NCBI GenBank assembly: GCA_963665505.1
Contig: OY762275.1
Location: 744,001 to 808,000 of the forward strand
Source of the DNA: QANA01 sp963665505
Lineage (GTDB): Bacteria > Bacillota > Clostridia > Christensenellales > Christensenellaceae
Length of the DNA: 64,000 nt
Direction of reading: 5' to 3'
Shown here: positions 51,332 through 60,874 of the stretch, piece by piece
How positions within the stretch are numbered: the stretch's first letter is position 1
How the letters are laid out: each line of letters starts with the position of its first letter
Notes under the pieces: generated by a model
The model's database searches: none
What the model was told of the DNA's origin: nothing
The model's input: the letters and a program-made list of their open reading frames with translations, nothing else
Made by a program: the position numbers and the translations under genes

Positions 51332-51377
51332 TAACAAAATATGGTAAAAACGTTTACAAAAAAGACATATTTTGGTA

Positions 51378-51431
51378 TTTACAAATAGAAAAAAGATGCT
51401 ATACTGTATTTAAAGGTCAAAGAAAGTCAAA
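51378..51431 (+). promoter_or_regulatory. ctsR promoter and CtsR box
   Basis: -35 TTTACA (51378-51383), 16-nt spacer, -10 TATACT (51400-51405). A perfect CtsR heptad repeat GGTCAAA-GAA-AGTCAAA lies at 51415-51431 over the start site, so CtsR represses its own operon, relieved by heat. Confidence 0.94.
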
Positions 51432-51452
51432 GTAAAAAACCGAGGTGATTGT

Positions 51453-51917
51453 ATGGCGATTTTGAGTGATCATATAGAAGAGTTCATAAAGTCGTTGATG
51501 GGAGAGTACGATAAGATGGTCGAGCTGCAAAGAAATGAGTTGGCGGACTATTTTTCCTGTGCCCCTTCCCAAATCAACTATGTGCTTGCCACGCGGTTCT
51601 CGCCCGAAAAGGGGTATTTGATAGAGAGCAGGCGCGGCGGGGGCGGGTATATCCGGCTTGTGCGCATCAATCCCTCCAAAAAGGAACATATACTTGCCTT
51701 GGTATCCGATAAATTGAGAGATGGGAAGATCAGTCAGAGAGATGCGCAGACTGTTGCATCCGACTTGCTGAGTATGGGGCTCATCGATTCCAAAGCCGAA
51801 AAGATATTGACGGCGGTGGTTTCGGACAAAGCGATCCATCTGCCGGTAGGAAATAAAGATAAGTTGCGGGCAGGAATTTTAAAAGAAGCGCTGTTGGCGC
51901 TGTTAGGGGAGGAGTAA
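51453..51917 (+). CDS. ctsR: Heat-shock repressor CtsR
   Basis: A 154-residue class III heat-shock repressor. N-terminal winged HTH (LADYFSCAPSQINYVLATRF) with the glycine loop RRGGGGYIRLVRI that senses temperature in Bacillus-type CtsR, and a C-terminal dimerisation domain. First gene of ctsR-mcsA-mcsB-clpC behind the CtsR box. Confidence 0.96.
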   Translation: MAILSDHIEEFIKSLMGEYDKMVELQRNELADYFSCAPSQINYVLATRFSPEKGYLIESRRGGGGYIRLVRINPSKKEHILALVSDKLRDGKISQRDAQTVASDLLSMGLIDSKAEKILTAVVSDKAIHLPVGNKDKLRAGILKEALLALLGEE

Positions 51918-51920
51918 ATT

Positions 51921-52424
51921 ATGCTGTGTAGTGAATGTGGTAAGAATCAGGCAACGATCCATACGGTACAATATATCAACGGTGTGAGGAGCGAGATGCA
52001 CTTGTGTGCGGAATGCGCCAAGAAGCATCCGGAATTAATGAATCTGGGGGTTTTCTCCACGGCGGACGTCTTTAAGAGTTTCTTCAATATGGTCAACATG
52101 ATGGAGCCTTCGATTCTGGAAGGGATGCCGCTGACCTGTAAAAACTGCGGGGAAACACTGGATGATTTCATGCAGACCGGGCTGTTGGGATGCCCGGAAT
52201 GCTACACTACCTTCAGGGATAAGATCATTCCGGTACTTCAGCAGACGCACGGGAACGTACAACATGAGGGCAGCGCGCCCGAGCGGGTAGACGAAAAAGT
52301 CAAGACGCGTAAAAAGATGTATGAACTAAAAGAGAAACTTTCTAAGGCAATTGCCAAAGAAGATTTTGAAATGGCCGCAAAATTGCGGGATGCAATCAAA
52401 GCGTTGAAGGAGAAGGGGGAATAA
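51921..52424 (+). CDS. mcsA: McsA, activator of protein arginine kinase
   Basis: A 167-residue protein with two zinc sites (CSECGKN...CAECAKK and CKNCGE...CPECY) and a C-terminal UVR motif (FEMAAKLRDAIKALKEK). It starts three bases after ctsR. McsA activates McsB and modulates CtsR. Confidence 0.94.
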   Translation: MLCSECGKNQATIHTVQYINGVRSEMHLCAECAKKHPELMNLGVFSTADVFKSFFNMVNMMEPSILEGMPLTCKNCGETLDDFMQTGLLGCPECYTTFRDKIIPVLQQTHGNVQHEGSAPERVDEKVKTRKKMYELKEKLSKAIAKEDFEMAAKLRDAIKALKEKGE

Positions 52425-52427
52425 ACG

Positions 52428-53432
52428 GTGGCACTCTGGTTGAAGGAAGAAGGGAAAGACAGCGACGTGGTCGTTTCCACAAGGGTCCGGCTTGCCCGGA
52501 ACCTTGCCGGAGTGCCTTTTCCCCATAAAATTCGAGGGACAAAGAAAGTAAAGAAAGTAATAGACACGGCAAAAAAGACGTTTGTGCAGTCCGGTTCGGA
52601 TTTTTCCATGATAGAGATGGAAGACCTTTCTCCGTTGGAGAAGACCCGGCTGGTGGAACAGCATATCATCAGCAATGACCTGGCGAACAACCAGGACGGC
52701 GTGGTGATCGTTTTCCCGGACGAGTCGGTGAGTATCATGATCATGGAAGAAGACCATTACCGTCTGCAATGTATTAGGAGCGGGTTCGACCCGATGAACG
52801 CCTACCGCATCTGTCAGGAACTGGAACGAATGCTGGGGAAAAAAGCAGACTATGCGTACGACGCAAAGCTCGGGTATCTGACGACCTGCCCCACCAATGT
52901 GGGCACAGGCCTCAGGGTGAGCGTGATGCTACACTTGAAAGCGCTCGCCATGTCGGGTACGCTGAACGCGGCATTTTCCTCTTTTGCACGGTTTGGCATG
53001 ACGGCACGCGGCCTATACGGGGAGGGAACGCCCGGCGGGGCAGATATGTACCAGATATCCAACCAGGTCACGCTGGGCCTTAGGGAAGAAGATATCGTGA
53101 AAAATGTCAGCACAGTCGTGCAGAGTGTGATAAAAAGAGAAAGAGACGTACGCAGGATATTGTACCAAAACAATAAATTGCAGATAGAAGATAAGGTTAT
53201 GCGCGCATATGGGCTTTTGAAGTATGCCGTCAAAATGAGTACGCGGGAGGCCAGAGAGTATTTGTCCATGCTGAACATGGGAATGGCGCTCGGGATCATA
53301 AAACCGTGCAGCCAAACAGAGTTATATAACCTGATGATGGACATCATGCCGGCTATGCTGGCAAAAGAAGGCAATACGGCTGCCGAGCGCGACAGGGCCC
53401 GCGCAGAACGCATCAAAAAAACGTTGGCATAG
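52428..53432 (+). CDS. mcsB: Protein arginine kinase McsB
   Basis: A 334-residue phosphagen-kinase-like enzyme starting GTG 52428. Motifs: STRVRLARNLAGVPFP, the ATP-binding CPTNVGTGLRVSVMLH and the conserved RGLYGEGTPGGADMYQISNQ. It phosphorylates arginine in proteins for degradation by ClpC-ClpP and inactivates CtsR. AAGGAGAAGGGGG precedes the start. Confidence 0.96.
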   Translation: MALWLKEEGKDSDVVVSTRVRLARNLAGVPFPHKIRGTKKVKKVIDTAKKTFVQSGSDFSMIEMEDLSPLEKTRLVEQHIISNDLANNQDGVVIVFPDESVSIMIMEEDHYRLQCIRSGFDPMNAYRICQELERMLGKKADYAYDAKLGYLTTCPTNVGTGLRVSVMLHLKALAMSGTLNAAFSSFARFGMTARGLYGEGTPGGADMYQISNQVTLGLREEDIVKNVSTVVQSVIKRERDVRRILYQNNKLQIEDKVMRAYGLLKYAVKMSTREAREYLSMLNMGMALGIIKPCSQTELYNLMMDIMPAMLAKEGNTAAERDRARAERIKKTLA

Positions 53433-53447
53433 AAGAGGTGAAAAATA

Positions 53448-55916
53448 ATGGATTATTTCGCAAAATTTACAGAAGGTGCCAAGAAGGTATTGGAATTCGC
53501 GGCGGAATATGCGAAATCGCTGGGACATAACTACGTCGGGACCGAGCACCTGATCGTGGGGATCATGCAGGAACACGGGCAGACCGCCGGTCTGCTGGAA
53601 GGACAGGGGATCACGGAAGAAGCCGTGCGCAACCTTGTGCTGCAGGTGGTAGGCAAAGGGGAATATATACTGGATGAGAACTTCGGATATACGCCGCGCG
53701 TCAAGAAGATCTTTGAAATGGCAAAGATCATTGCACGGCAGCTCGGGAAGAACTATGTGGGCGCAGAGCACATGCTTTTCGCCATATCGCGTGAACGGGA
53801 ATGCATCGCCAACCGTGTCCTTACGGAACTGGGCGTGGACTTTGGCAAGATAGAGCAGGAAATCATGGGCCTGAGCCAGGAAAGCGCCGGCAGTGCGGCG
53901 GGCAGCGGAAAGACCCCCAAACTGGATAAATTCGGCACAGACCTGACCGAAGCCGCCAGGAAGGGAGAGCTGGACCCGGTCATTGGCCGCGATAAGGAAC
54001 TGCAGCGGATCATACAGATATTGATCCGCCGTACCAAGAACAACCCTGTGCTTATCGGTGAGCCGGGCGTAGGCAAATCGGCCATCGTGGAAGGCCTGGC
54101 GCAAAAGATCGCGGACGGCAATATCCCCGAACTGCTGAAGAACAAGCGGGTATTTTCGCTGGACCTCGCGGGCATGGTCGCCGGTTCCAAATACAGGGGC
54201 GAATTTGAAGAACGCTTCAAGGGCGCGCTGAACGACCTGCTCAAGGATGGGAACGTGATCCTGTTCATCGACGAGATCCACACGGTCGTGGGGGCCGGTG
54301 CGGCCGAAGGCGCGATCGATGCCGCCAATATGCTGAAGCCCATGCTGGCCAGAGGCGAGCTGCAGCTCATCGGTGCGACCACGTTGGACGAGTACCGCAA
54401 GAACATAGAGAAAGACGCCGCCCTGGAACGCAGGCTCCAGCCGGTGCAGGTGGGCGAACCCACCAAAGAGGAAGCGCTGGAGATCCTCCGCGGCCTGCGG
54501 GACAAATATGAAGCGCACCACAGGGTAAAGATCACGGACGAGGCGCTCAAAGCCGCCGTGGACCTTTCGGCCCGGTATATCTCAGACAGGTTCCTGCCCG
54601 ATAAGGCCATCGACCTGATGGACGAGGCGGCTTCCAAAGTGCGGATCGCCATGTTCGTCACGCCGCCCGACATGCGGGAAAAAGAAAAGGTGTTGGAAAG
54701 CCTGAAAGCGGAAAAAGAGCAGGCGATTTCTTTCCAGAATTTTGAGAAGGCGGCGGAACTGCGGGACAAAGAGAAAAAACTCGCGGACGAGATCGGCCAG
54801 ATCAAAGAATCCTGGGAAAAGAAGCGCGGCGTCGTAAAGGCGGAAGTGAACGAAGAAGATATCGCCGGCGTCGTTTCCGACTGGACACATGTGCCCGTTG
54901 TGAAACTGACCGAAGACGAATCGCAAAAGCTGCTGCATTTGGAAGAGATCTTGCACAAGCGGGTAATTGGCCAGGACGAGGCCGTGCATGCGGTCGCGCG
55001 GGCGATCCGGCGCGCAAGGGCCGGCCTGAAAGACCCGCACCGCCCGATCGGCTCCTTTATCTTTCTGGGCCCCACGGGCGTGGGCAAGACCGAGCTTTCC
55101 AAAGCGCTTGCCGAAGCGTTGTTCGGGGACGAGGAAGCCATGGTCCGGCTGGATATGTCCGAATACATGGAACGGCATACCGTTTCCAAGCTGATCGGCT
55201 CTCCTCCGGGTTATGTGGGTTTTGACGAAGGCGGCCAGTTGACCGAGAAAGTCAGAAGAAAACCCTATTCTGTCATCCTGTTCGACGAAGTCGAGAAGGC
55301 GCACCCGGATGTGTTCAACGTCCTGCTGCAGATCCTGGAAGACGGGCGTCTGACAGATTCCAAGGGCCGGACGGTAGACTTCAAAAACTGCGTGCTTATC
55401 ATGACCTCCAACGTCGGCAGCAGCCAGTTGGAGAAGAGGAATATAGGTTTCGAGGCAGGGTCTGACGAAACGAAGGAAGCCAATTATGAAGCGATGAAAG
55501 ATAAGATGCTCACAGAGCTGAAAAAATCGTTCCGGCCGGAATTCCTGAACAGGATAGACGACATCGTCGTGTTCCACAGGCTGAATGAGAAAGATACCTT
55601 CGCCATCGCCAAGCTAATGCTGGATTCCGTCAGCAGGCGGCTGGACGAAAAAGACATCCACCTGTGCTATACGGACGAAGCGGCGAAATTCCTCGCCAAG
55701 AAAGGGTTTGATGAGGAATACGGCGCACGCCCGCTGCGCAGGCTCATACAGCAGACGGTGGAAGACAGGCTTTCCGAAGAGATACTGGAAGGCAAAGTCT
55801 CCTTCGGGGATACGGTGGAAACGTACGTAAAAGACGGTGCGATTGCGTTTCGGGACAAAGGGAAGACGTTGGTAAAAGAAGAAAAAGAAACTGTCGCTAT
55901 GGCAGAAACAAAATGA
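53448..55916 (+). CDS. clpC: ATP-dependent Clp protease ATPase subunit ClpC
   Basis: An 822-residue HSP100 protein: two N-terminal Clp repeats (FTEGAKKVLEFAAEYAKSLG), first AAA+ with GEPGVGKS, a middle UVR-containing coiled coil (FQNFEKAAELRDKEKKL), second AAA+ with GPTGVGKT. It unfolds substrates for ClpP and uses McsB-marked proteins. Last gene of the operon, followed by a strong terminator. Confidence 0.97.
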   Translation: MDYFAKFTEGAKKVLEFAAEYAKSLGHNYVGTEHLIVGIMQEHGQTAGLLEGQGITEEAVRNLVLQVVGKGEYILDENFGYTPRVKKIFEMAKIIARQLGKNYVGAEHMLFAISRERECIANRVLTELGVDFGKIEQEIMGLSQESAGSAAGSGKTPKLDKFGTDLTEAARKGELDPVIGRDKELQRIIQILIRRTKNNPVLIGEPGVGKSAIVEGLAQKIADGNIPELLKNKRVFSLDLAGMVAGSKYRGEFEERFKGALNDLLKDGNVILFIDEIHTVVGAGAAEGAIDAANMLKPMLARGELQLIGATTLDEYRKNIEKDAALERRLQPVQVGEPTKEEALEILRGLRDKYEAHHRVKITDEALKAAVDLSARYISDRFLPDKAIDLMDEAASKVRIAMFVTPPDMREKEKVLESLKAEKEQAISFQNFEKAAELRDKEKKLADEIGQIKESWEKKRGVVKAEVNEEDIAGVVSDWTHVPVVKLTEDESQKLLHLEEILHKRVIGQDEAVHAVARAIRRARAGLKDPHRPIGSFIFLGPTGVGKTELSKALAEALFGDEEAMVRLDMSEYMERHTVSKLIGSPPGYVGFDEGGQLTEKVRRKPYSVILFDEVEKAHPDVFNVLLQILEDGRLTDSKGRTVDFKNCVLIMTSNVGSSQLEKRNIGFEAGSDETKEANYEAMKDKMLTELKKSFRPEFLNRIDDIVVFHRLNEKDTFAIAKLMLDSVSRRLDEKDIHLCYTDEAAKFLAKKGFDEEYGARPLRRLIQQTVEDRLSEEILEGKVSFGDTVETYVKDGAIAFRDKGKTLVKEEKETVAMAETK

Positions 55917-55925
55917 CGGGCCTAA

Positions 55926-55957
55926 ACGGGCGGGGCGCAAGCCCCGCCCGTTTTTTA
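55926..55957 (+). terminator. Terminator of the ctsR operon
   Basis: ACGGGCGGGGC (55926-55936) pairs with GCCCCGCCCGT (55941-55951), loop GCAA, then T's. Confidence 0.93.
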
Positions 55958-56019
55958 TCTGCAAAAAAGCGGATCTGTAAAAAGAATGTTAAGAAATAAA
56001 GGCCAATAACAAGTTTTGT

Positions 56020-56048
56020 TTGCGAAACGGGTAAAAGCAAGGTATAAT
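56020..56048 (+). promoter_or_regulatory. Promoter of larE
   Basis: TTGCGA (56020-56025), 17-nt spacer, TATAAT (56043-56048), 37 bases before the ATG. Confidence 0.72.
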
Positions 56049-56085
56049 ATTTTGAGACAAAAAATTTGTAGAACCAGAGGATATT

Positions 56086-56880
56086 ATGCAGAAAAAATAT
56101 GATGTGCTGCTGAAAATAATTGGACAATACAAAAAAGTTGGTGTGTGTTTATCCGGCGGTTCGGGGAGTGCGCTCGTTGCGATCGCGGCGGCCCAGGCGC
56201 TGGGCAAGGAAAGTGTGGTAGGGATCACTGTGAACACACCGTTTTTTACGGGGGAGGACATGGAGTCCAGCAGAGACCTGTGCGACAAGCTGGGCATACG
56301 GCTGCTCACGCCCAACGCGAACCTGCTGATGGACCCGGATATCATCGCCAACACGGAAAAAAGATGCTATTACTGCAAGCGCGCCATCATCAAACTGATC
56401 CGCGAAGCGGCTGCGCAGGAACAGCTCGACGTTTTGCTGGACGGTACTTCGGCCAGAGGCAACGCGTATTATGGACAAGGGAACGAAGCGATCTCGGAAT
56501 ATGGGATCGTATGTCCGCTGCGTCTGGCAAACATCAGCCGCGAAGAAATGTACGCGCTCCTTTCGGAACAGGGCATGTCGTATTTTATACAGCCGGAGAA
56601 CGCCTGCCTTGTGACCCGCATCCCGATAGGGGAACCCATCTCGCTGAAAAAAATACGCTGGATACGGGCCGCGGAAAATTATATACGGTCTTTGGGGTTT
56701 AACCTGGTGCGGGTGCGCCTGCACGGTACTTTGGCCAAAGTGGAAGTGAAGAAGGAAGAAGTGCCCGAACTGCTGCGCCAGCAGGAGAAGGTAAAGACCG
56801 AACTTCTGGCGATGGGCTTCATTAAATCGGTGGAGATCGACAAAAATGGATACAAACGCGAAACCGCTTCCTGTCTGTAA
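56086..56880 (+). CDS. larE: LarE-like sulfur transferase with altered PP-loop
   Basis: A 264-residue PP-loop protein of the LarE family, which gives sulfur to the nickel-pincer cofactor of lactate racemase. The family's CYYC segment (about 86-89) and the NACLVTRIP segment with the sacrificial-type Cys (about 173) are present. The PP-loop reads SGGSGS (residues 23-28), where the usual motif is SGGxDS; the Asp is replaced by Gly. larB, larC and larA are not adjacent. The altered loop makes enzymatic activity uncertain. Confidence 0.85.
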   Translation: MQKKYDVLLKIIGQYKKVGVCLSGGSGSALVAIAAAQALGKESVVGITVNTPFFTGEDMESSRDLCDKLGIRLLTPNANLLMDPDIIANTEKRCYYCKRAIIKLIREAAAQEQLDVLLDGTSARGNAYYGQGNEAISEYGIVCPLRLANISREEMYALLSEQGMSYFIQPENACLVTRIPIGEPISLKKIRWIRAAENYIRSLGFNLVRVRLHGTLAKVEVKKEEVPELLRQQEKVKTELLAMGFIKSVEIDKNGYKRETASCL

Positions 56881-56898
56881 GGAAAGGACAAGCAGTTT

Positions 56899-56932
56899 AA
56901 AGCGAAAGCAGAGGATTCTGCTTTCGCTTTTC
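56899..56932 (+). terminator. Terminator of larE
   Basis: A perfect 14-bp stem AAAGCGAAAGCAGA / TCTGCTTTCGCTTT with loop GGAT, followed by TCTTG. Confidence 0.85.
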
Positions 56933-56963
56933 TTGTGGCGGAGGGCCGCCCGCCGCTATTCCG

Positions 56964-56992
56964 TTGACAAACAGAGTTGTTTTTTATAGAAT
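56964..56992 (+). promoter_or_regulatory. Promoter of the pur operon
   Basis: TTGACA (56964-56969), 17-nt spacer, TAGAAT (56987-56992). No purine riboswitch is seen in the 57-base leader. Confidence 0.75.
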
Positions 56993-57048
56993 TAAATGGG
57001 CGTAAAAAACCGATAAATCATTGCTTTTCAAGCGGCAGGAGATAAAAT

Positions 57049-57552
57049 ATGAAAGTTGCGGTAGTGATGGGTTCCAAGAGCGACCTACCCGTGGTGGAAG
57101 AGACGCTCAATATGTTAAAACAAATGGAAGTTCCTTTCGAGGCGAGAGTCATTTCGGCCCACCGTTCCCCGGATGCGGCGGCGGAATTTGCGAAAACCGC
57201 CGAAGAGAGAGGTGTGGAAGTCGTCATTGCGGCCGCGGGCAAGGCGGCCCATTTGGCGGGTGTGATCGCGGCGCATACGACGCTGCCGGTGATCGGCCTG
57301 CCCATCAGGTCATCCATGCTGGATGGACTGGATTCGCTGTTTTCCATCGTGCAGATGCCGGGCGGGATCCCCGTGGCCACGGTGGCCGTCAACGGCGCAG
57401 CCAATGCCGCGCTGCTGGCCGTACAGATCCTTTCGCTCAAATACGATTGCCTGAAGGAAAAACTTAGGGCGTATAAAACAGAGATGAGAGAGAAGAACGC
57501 CGCACAGGACCGGGAACTTGCGGACATGCTGCGGACGGAAAAGAAATCCTGA
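57049..57552 (+). CDS. purE: N5-carboxyaminoimidazole ribonucleotide mutase PurE
   Basis: A 167-residue class I PurE with VVMGSKSDLPVVEETLNML, SAHRSPDAAAEFA, AAGKAAHLAGVIAAHT and the LDSLFSIVQMPGGIPVATVA segment. It converts N5-CAIR to CAIR in purine synthesis. GGCAGGAG precedes the ATG. First of five purine genes. Confidence 0.96.
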   Translation: MKVAVVMGSKSDLPVVEETLNMLKQMEVPFEARVISAHRSPDAAAEFAKTAEERGVEVVIAAAGKAAHLAGVIAAHTTLPVIGLPIRSSMLDGLDSLFSIVQMPGGIPVATVAVNGAANAALLAVQILSLKYDCLKEKLRAYKTEMREKNAAQDRELADMLRTEKKS

Positions 57553-57654
57553 CGCGGCTGAAGAAAGACATGCCGGATAAAAGCGCGGCGAAATGCCGTA
57601 TATGCACGGCATTTTTTGTTTGAAGCAGACAACGAAAAAAGCGGGAGAAATAAA

Positions 57655-58683
57655 ATGGACAACGGAAAACAAAAGATCACATACGGCGATGCGGGTGTGG
57701 ATGTACGCCGCGGCTACGATGCGGTAGAACTGATGAAAAAGCACGCAAAACGCACGTTCGATGAAAACGTGCTGCCCGGGCTGGGCAGCTTTGGCGGCAA
57801 GTATGCGGTGGGGGACGATGTGTTCGTCGCAGGGACGGACGGCGTCGGCACCAAGCTCATGGTCGCCTTTGTCATGGACAAACATGATACCGTCGGCATA
57901 GACTGCGTCGCCATGTGCGTGAACGATATCATCTGCCACGGCGCAAAGCCGCTGTTTTTTCTGGACTATATCGCCACCGGCGCCATCGTGCCCGAAAAAG
58001 TGGCGCGGATCGTGGGCGGTGTGGCCGAAGGCTGCGTGCAGGCGGGGTGTGCCCTGATCGGGGGCGAGACGGCAGAAATGCCTGATTTTTACCGCCCGGG
58101 CGAATACGATGTCGCCGGGTTCGCCGTCGGCGTCGTCAAGAAAAAAGATATGATCACCGGCAAAGATATAAAAGAAGGGGATCTCCTGGTGGGGCTCCGT
58201 TCCAGCGGGATCCATTCCAACGGATTTTCTCTGGTACGCAAAGTATTCCCGATGGAAAGAAGAAAGTTGGACCAATATGTGGCCGGGTTGGGCTGTACGC
58301 TGGGCGAAGAGCTCTTGCGCCCCACCAGGATCTATGCGAAAACCATCGGCAAGCTGACGGCGCATTTCAAGATCAAAGGGATCGCGCATATCACGGGCGG
58401 CGGCTATGTGGAAAAGCTGGCCCGCATCTTCCCCCAGGGATTATACGGCAAGGTCGACCTTTCCTCGTATGAGATACCCGAGATTTTCAAGATGCTGGTG
58501 GAGCGGACCAATCTTTCGAGGGAGGAGGCGTGCAATACCTTCAATATGGGCATCGGCATGGTCGTAGCTGTGGCAAAAGAGGATGCGGACGCTGTCGTGG
58601 CGTTTGTCAACGGGCAAACGGAGGACTCTGCCGTCAGGATAGGCTGTGTCGCATCCGGGAAAAATGGAGTGGAGATCGTATGA
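57655..58683 (+). CDS. purM: Phosphoribosylformylglycinamidine cyclo-ligase PurM
   Basis: A 342-residue AIR synthetase from ATG 57655 behind GGGAG. Family motifs: TYGDAGVDVRRGYDAVELMK, GTDGVGTKLMVAF, GGETAEMPDFY and HITGGGYVEKLAR. It makes aminoimidazole ribotide. It overlaps purN by four bases. Confidence 0.96.
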   Translation: MDNGKQKITYGDAGVDVRRGYDAVELMKKHAKRTFDENVLPGLGSFGGKYAVGDDVFVAGTDGVGTKLMVAFVMDKHDTVGIDCVAMCVNDIICHGAKPLFFLDYIATGAIVPEKVARIVGGVAEGCVQAGCALIGGETAEMPDFYRPGEYDVAGFAVGVVKKKDMITGKDIKEGDLLVGLRSSGIHSNGFSLVRKVFPMERRKLDQYVAGLGCTLGEELLRPTRIYAKTIGKLTAHFKIKGIAHITGGGYVEKLARIFPQGLYGKVDLSSYEIPEIFKMLVERTNLSREEACNTFNMGIGMVVAVAKEDADAVVAFVNGQTEDSAVRIGCVASGKNGVEIV

Positions 58684-59297
58684 AGCGGTTATGTGTGATG
58701 GTATCGGGCGGCGGCACGGACCTGCAGTCTGTGATAGACGGGGTGGCGTCCGGGCAGATAGGGGGACGGATCGTCCTGGTCGTCTCGGACAAAGGCGACG
58801 CCTATGCGCTCCAGCGGGCCCAAAACGCCGGGATCGACACGGCTGTGATAGAACGCAGGGCATATGCCTCTAAAAAAGCATTTACCGAGGCCAATCTGGC
58901 CTTATATAAAAAATATAAAGTGGACGGGATCGTGCTGGCGGGGTACCTCAGCATATTGGGCAGAGACATAGTCGAGGCATACCGGGGGAAAATACTGAAC
59001 ATCCACCCGTCGCTCATCCCTTCGTTCTGCGGGAAAGGCTTCTATGGGCTGAAAGTCCACGAGGCCGTGCTGGCGTACGGGGTGAAGATCACGGGCGTCA
59101 CGATCCATTTCATAGACGAAGGCGCGGACACGGGGCCGATCGTCGCCCAGCAGGCGGTGGAAGTCCGGGATACCGATACGGCGAAAGTTTTACAGCAGCG
59201 GGTCCTGGCGGTCGAACACACGCTCCTGCCCAGGATCGTGGCCTTGTTCTGCGAGGACAGGATCAAAATAAACGGACGGAAAGTTACGATCATTTGA
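58680..59297 (+). CDS. purN: Phosphoribosylglycinamide formyltransferase PurN
   Basis: A 205-residue enzyme from ATG 58680 on the ATGA overlap with purM. Motifs: VMVSGGGTDLQSVIDGV, LAGYLSILG, the catalytic NIHPSLIPSF and HFIDEGADTGPIVAQ. It formylates GAR with 10-formyltetrahydrofolate. Confidence 0.96.
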   Translation: MKRLCVMVSGGGTDLQSVIDGVASGQIGGRIVLVVSDKGDAYALQRAQNAGIDTAVIERRAYASKKAFTEANLALYKKYKVDGIVLAGYLSILGRDIVEAYRGKILNIHPSLIPSFCGKGFYGLKVHEAVLAYGVKITGVTIHFIDEGADTGPIVAQQAVEVRDTDTAKVLQQRVLAVEHTLLPRIVALFCEDRIKINGRKVTII

Positions 59298-59320
59298 ATA
59301 TTTTAAGGAGTGAAAAAGCT

Positions 59321-60859
59321 ATGGGAGTCGAAGGAAGGGCGTTTCTGAGCGTATCGGACAAGACCGGCATCGTGGAATTCGCGCGCGGCTTGGTCGGGCT
59401 GAATTATGAGATCATTTCGACGGGCGGTACCAAGAAAGTGTTGGAAGAAGCCGGTATACCGGTCAAAAGCGTATCGGACGTCACGGGTTTCCCCGAATGC
59501 CTGGACGGCAGGGTAAAGACGTTGCACCCCGCCGTGCACGCGGGCATCCTGGCGATGCGTGAGAATAAAGAACATATGGAACAGCTGAAGGAACTGGGCA
59601 TCCGGGCTATCGACCTGGTGGCTGTAAACCTGTATCCGTTCAAGCAGGTGATTTTCAAGGAAGACTGCTCTTTTGAAGACGCCATAGAGAATATCGATAT
59701 CGGCGGCCCCACGATGCTGCGCGCGGCTGCCAAGAACTATCAGGATGTGATCGTGCTGGTGGACAGCACCGATTACCCCAAGGTGCTGCAAATGCTCAAA
59801 GGCGGCGGGATAGGCAAAAAGACGCGGCTTAAGCTGGCGGGCAAAGTTTTCCGGGCCACGGCCGCGTATGACGCGCTCATCGCCGCGTACCTGGAACGCG
59901 TCAACGGGGAAGTATTGCCCGACAAGATCACGCGGACATATGAAAAGGTGCAGGACATGCGCTACGGCGAGAACCCGCACCAGAAAGCCGCGTTTTATAA
60001 GGAACCGCTGAAAGTGGAAGGCTCGCTCACACTGGCCGAACAGTTGAACGGGAAAGAGCTTTCCTACAACAATATAAACGATACGGACAGCGCCATTGCG
60101 GCACTGCGCGAATTTGAAGGCACCGCCGTCGTCGGACTCAAGCATACCAATCCCTGCGGCGTGGCCGAAGCGGACACCGTGTTCGAGGCCTACACGAAAG
60201 CGTATGCGGCCGACCTGACTTCCATATTTGGCGGCATCATCGCGGCGAACGAATGCATCGACGCCGCAACGGCAAAAGAGATCGTCAAGATCTTCCTGGA
60301 GATCGTCATCGCGCCGGACTATACGGAAGAGGCGCTTGGGATCCTCCGGACAAAGAAAAACCTGCGCGTGCTGCGCCTGCCTTCGATCCGCCGGGCGCCC
60401 GGGGACATATGGGAAACACGGAGCGTGCTGGGCGGCCTGCTCGTACAGCAGACAGACAGCGAATTGCTGGACGGGGCGCTCAAGGTGGCGACCAAACGCG
60501 CGCCGGACGAGAAGGAAATGGAAGACCTTTTGTTCGCATGGAAGATCGTCAAGCATGTGAAGTCCAACGCGATCGTCGTCGCCAAAGATAAAGTCTCGCT
60601 CGGCGTCGGCGCCGGCGAAGTCAACCGGATATGGCCGACGGAGGAAGCGATCGTGCGCAGCGGGGACAAGGCGGCGGGCGCCGTACTGGCATCGGACGCC
60701 TATTTCCCCTTCCAGGACTGTGTGGAAGCGGCGGCCAGGGCAGGCATCACCGCGATCATACAGCCGGGCGGCTCGATCCGGGACAAAGACTCTATCGAGG
60801 CGGCGGACAAGAACGGGATCGCGATGGTATTTACCGGTATGCGGCACTTCAAGCATTAA
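59321..60859 (+). CDS. purH: Bifunctional AICAR transformylase / IMP cyclohydrolase PurH
   Basis: A 512-residue enzyme from ATG 59321 (AAGGAG upstream; an earlier in-frame start at 59294 is unlikely). N-terminal cyclohydrolase ALSVSDKTG-type start (AFLSVSDKTGIVEFARGL), GRVKTLHP, and C-terminal transformylase with RYGENPHQKAAFY, GLKHTNPCG and the closing QPGGSIRDKDSIEAADKNGI. It performs the last two steps to IMP. Confidence 0.97.
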   Translation: MGVEGRAFLSVSDKTGIVEFARGLVGLNYEIISTGGTKKVLEEAGIPVKSVSDVTGFPECLDGRVKTLHPAVHAGILAMRENKEHMEQLKELGIRAIDLVAVNLYPFKQVIFKEDCSFEDAIENIDIGGPTMLRAAAKNYQDVIVLVDSTDYPKVLQMLKGGGIGKKTRLKLAGKVFRATAAYDALIAAYLERVNGEVLPDKITRTYEKVQDMRYGENPHQKAAFYKEPLKVEGSLTLAEQLNGKELSYNNINDTDSAIAALREFEGTAVVGLKHTNPCGVAEADTVFEAYTKAYAADLTSIFGGIIAANECIDAATAKEIVKIFLEIVIAPDYTEEALGILRTKKNLRVLRLPSIRRAPGDIWETRSVLGGLLVQQTDSELLDGALKVATKRAPDEKEMEDLLFAWKIVKHVKSNAIVVAKDKVSLGVGAGEVNRIWPTEEAIVRSGDKAAGAVLASDAYFPFQDCVEAAARAGITAIIQPGGSIRDKDSIEAADKNGIAMVFTGMRHFKH

Positions 60860-60874
60860 AAAAGAGGCGGAAGC

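Noticed and set aside
59303..60856. 517-codon antisense frame across purH
   Set aside because: Its composition (R, H, F, D, V-rich) and exact overlap with a certain purH show it is a GC-driven shadow.
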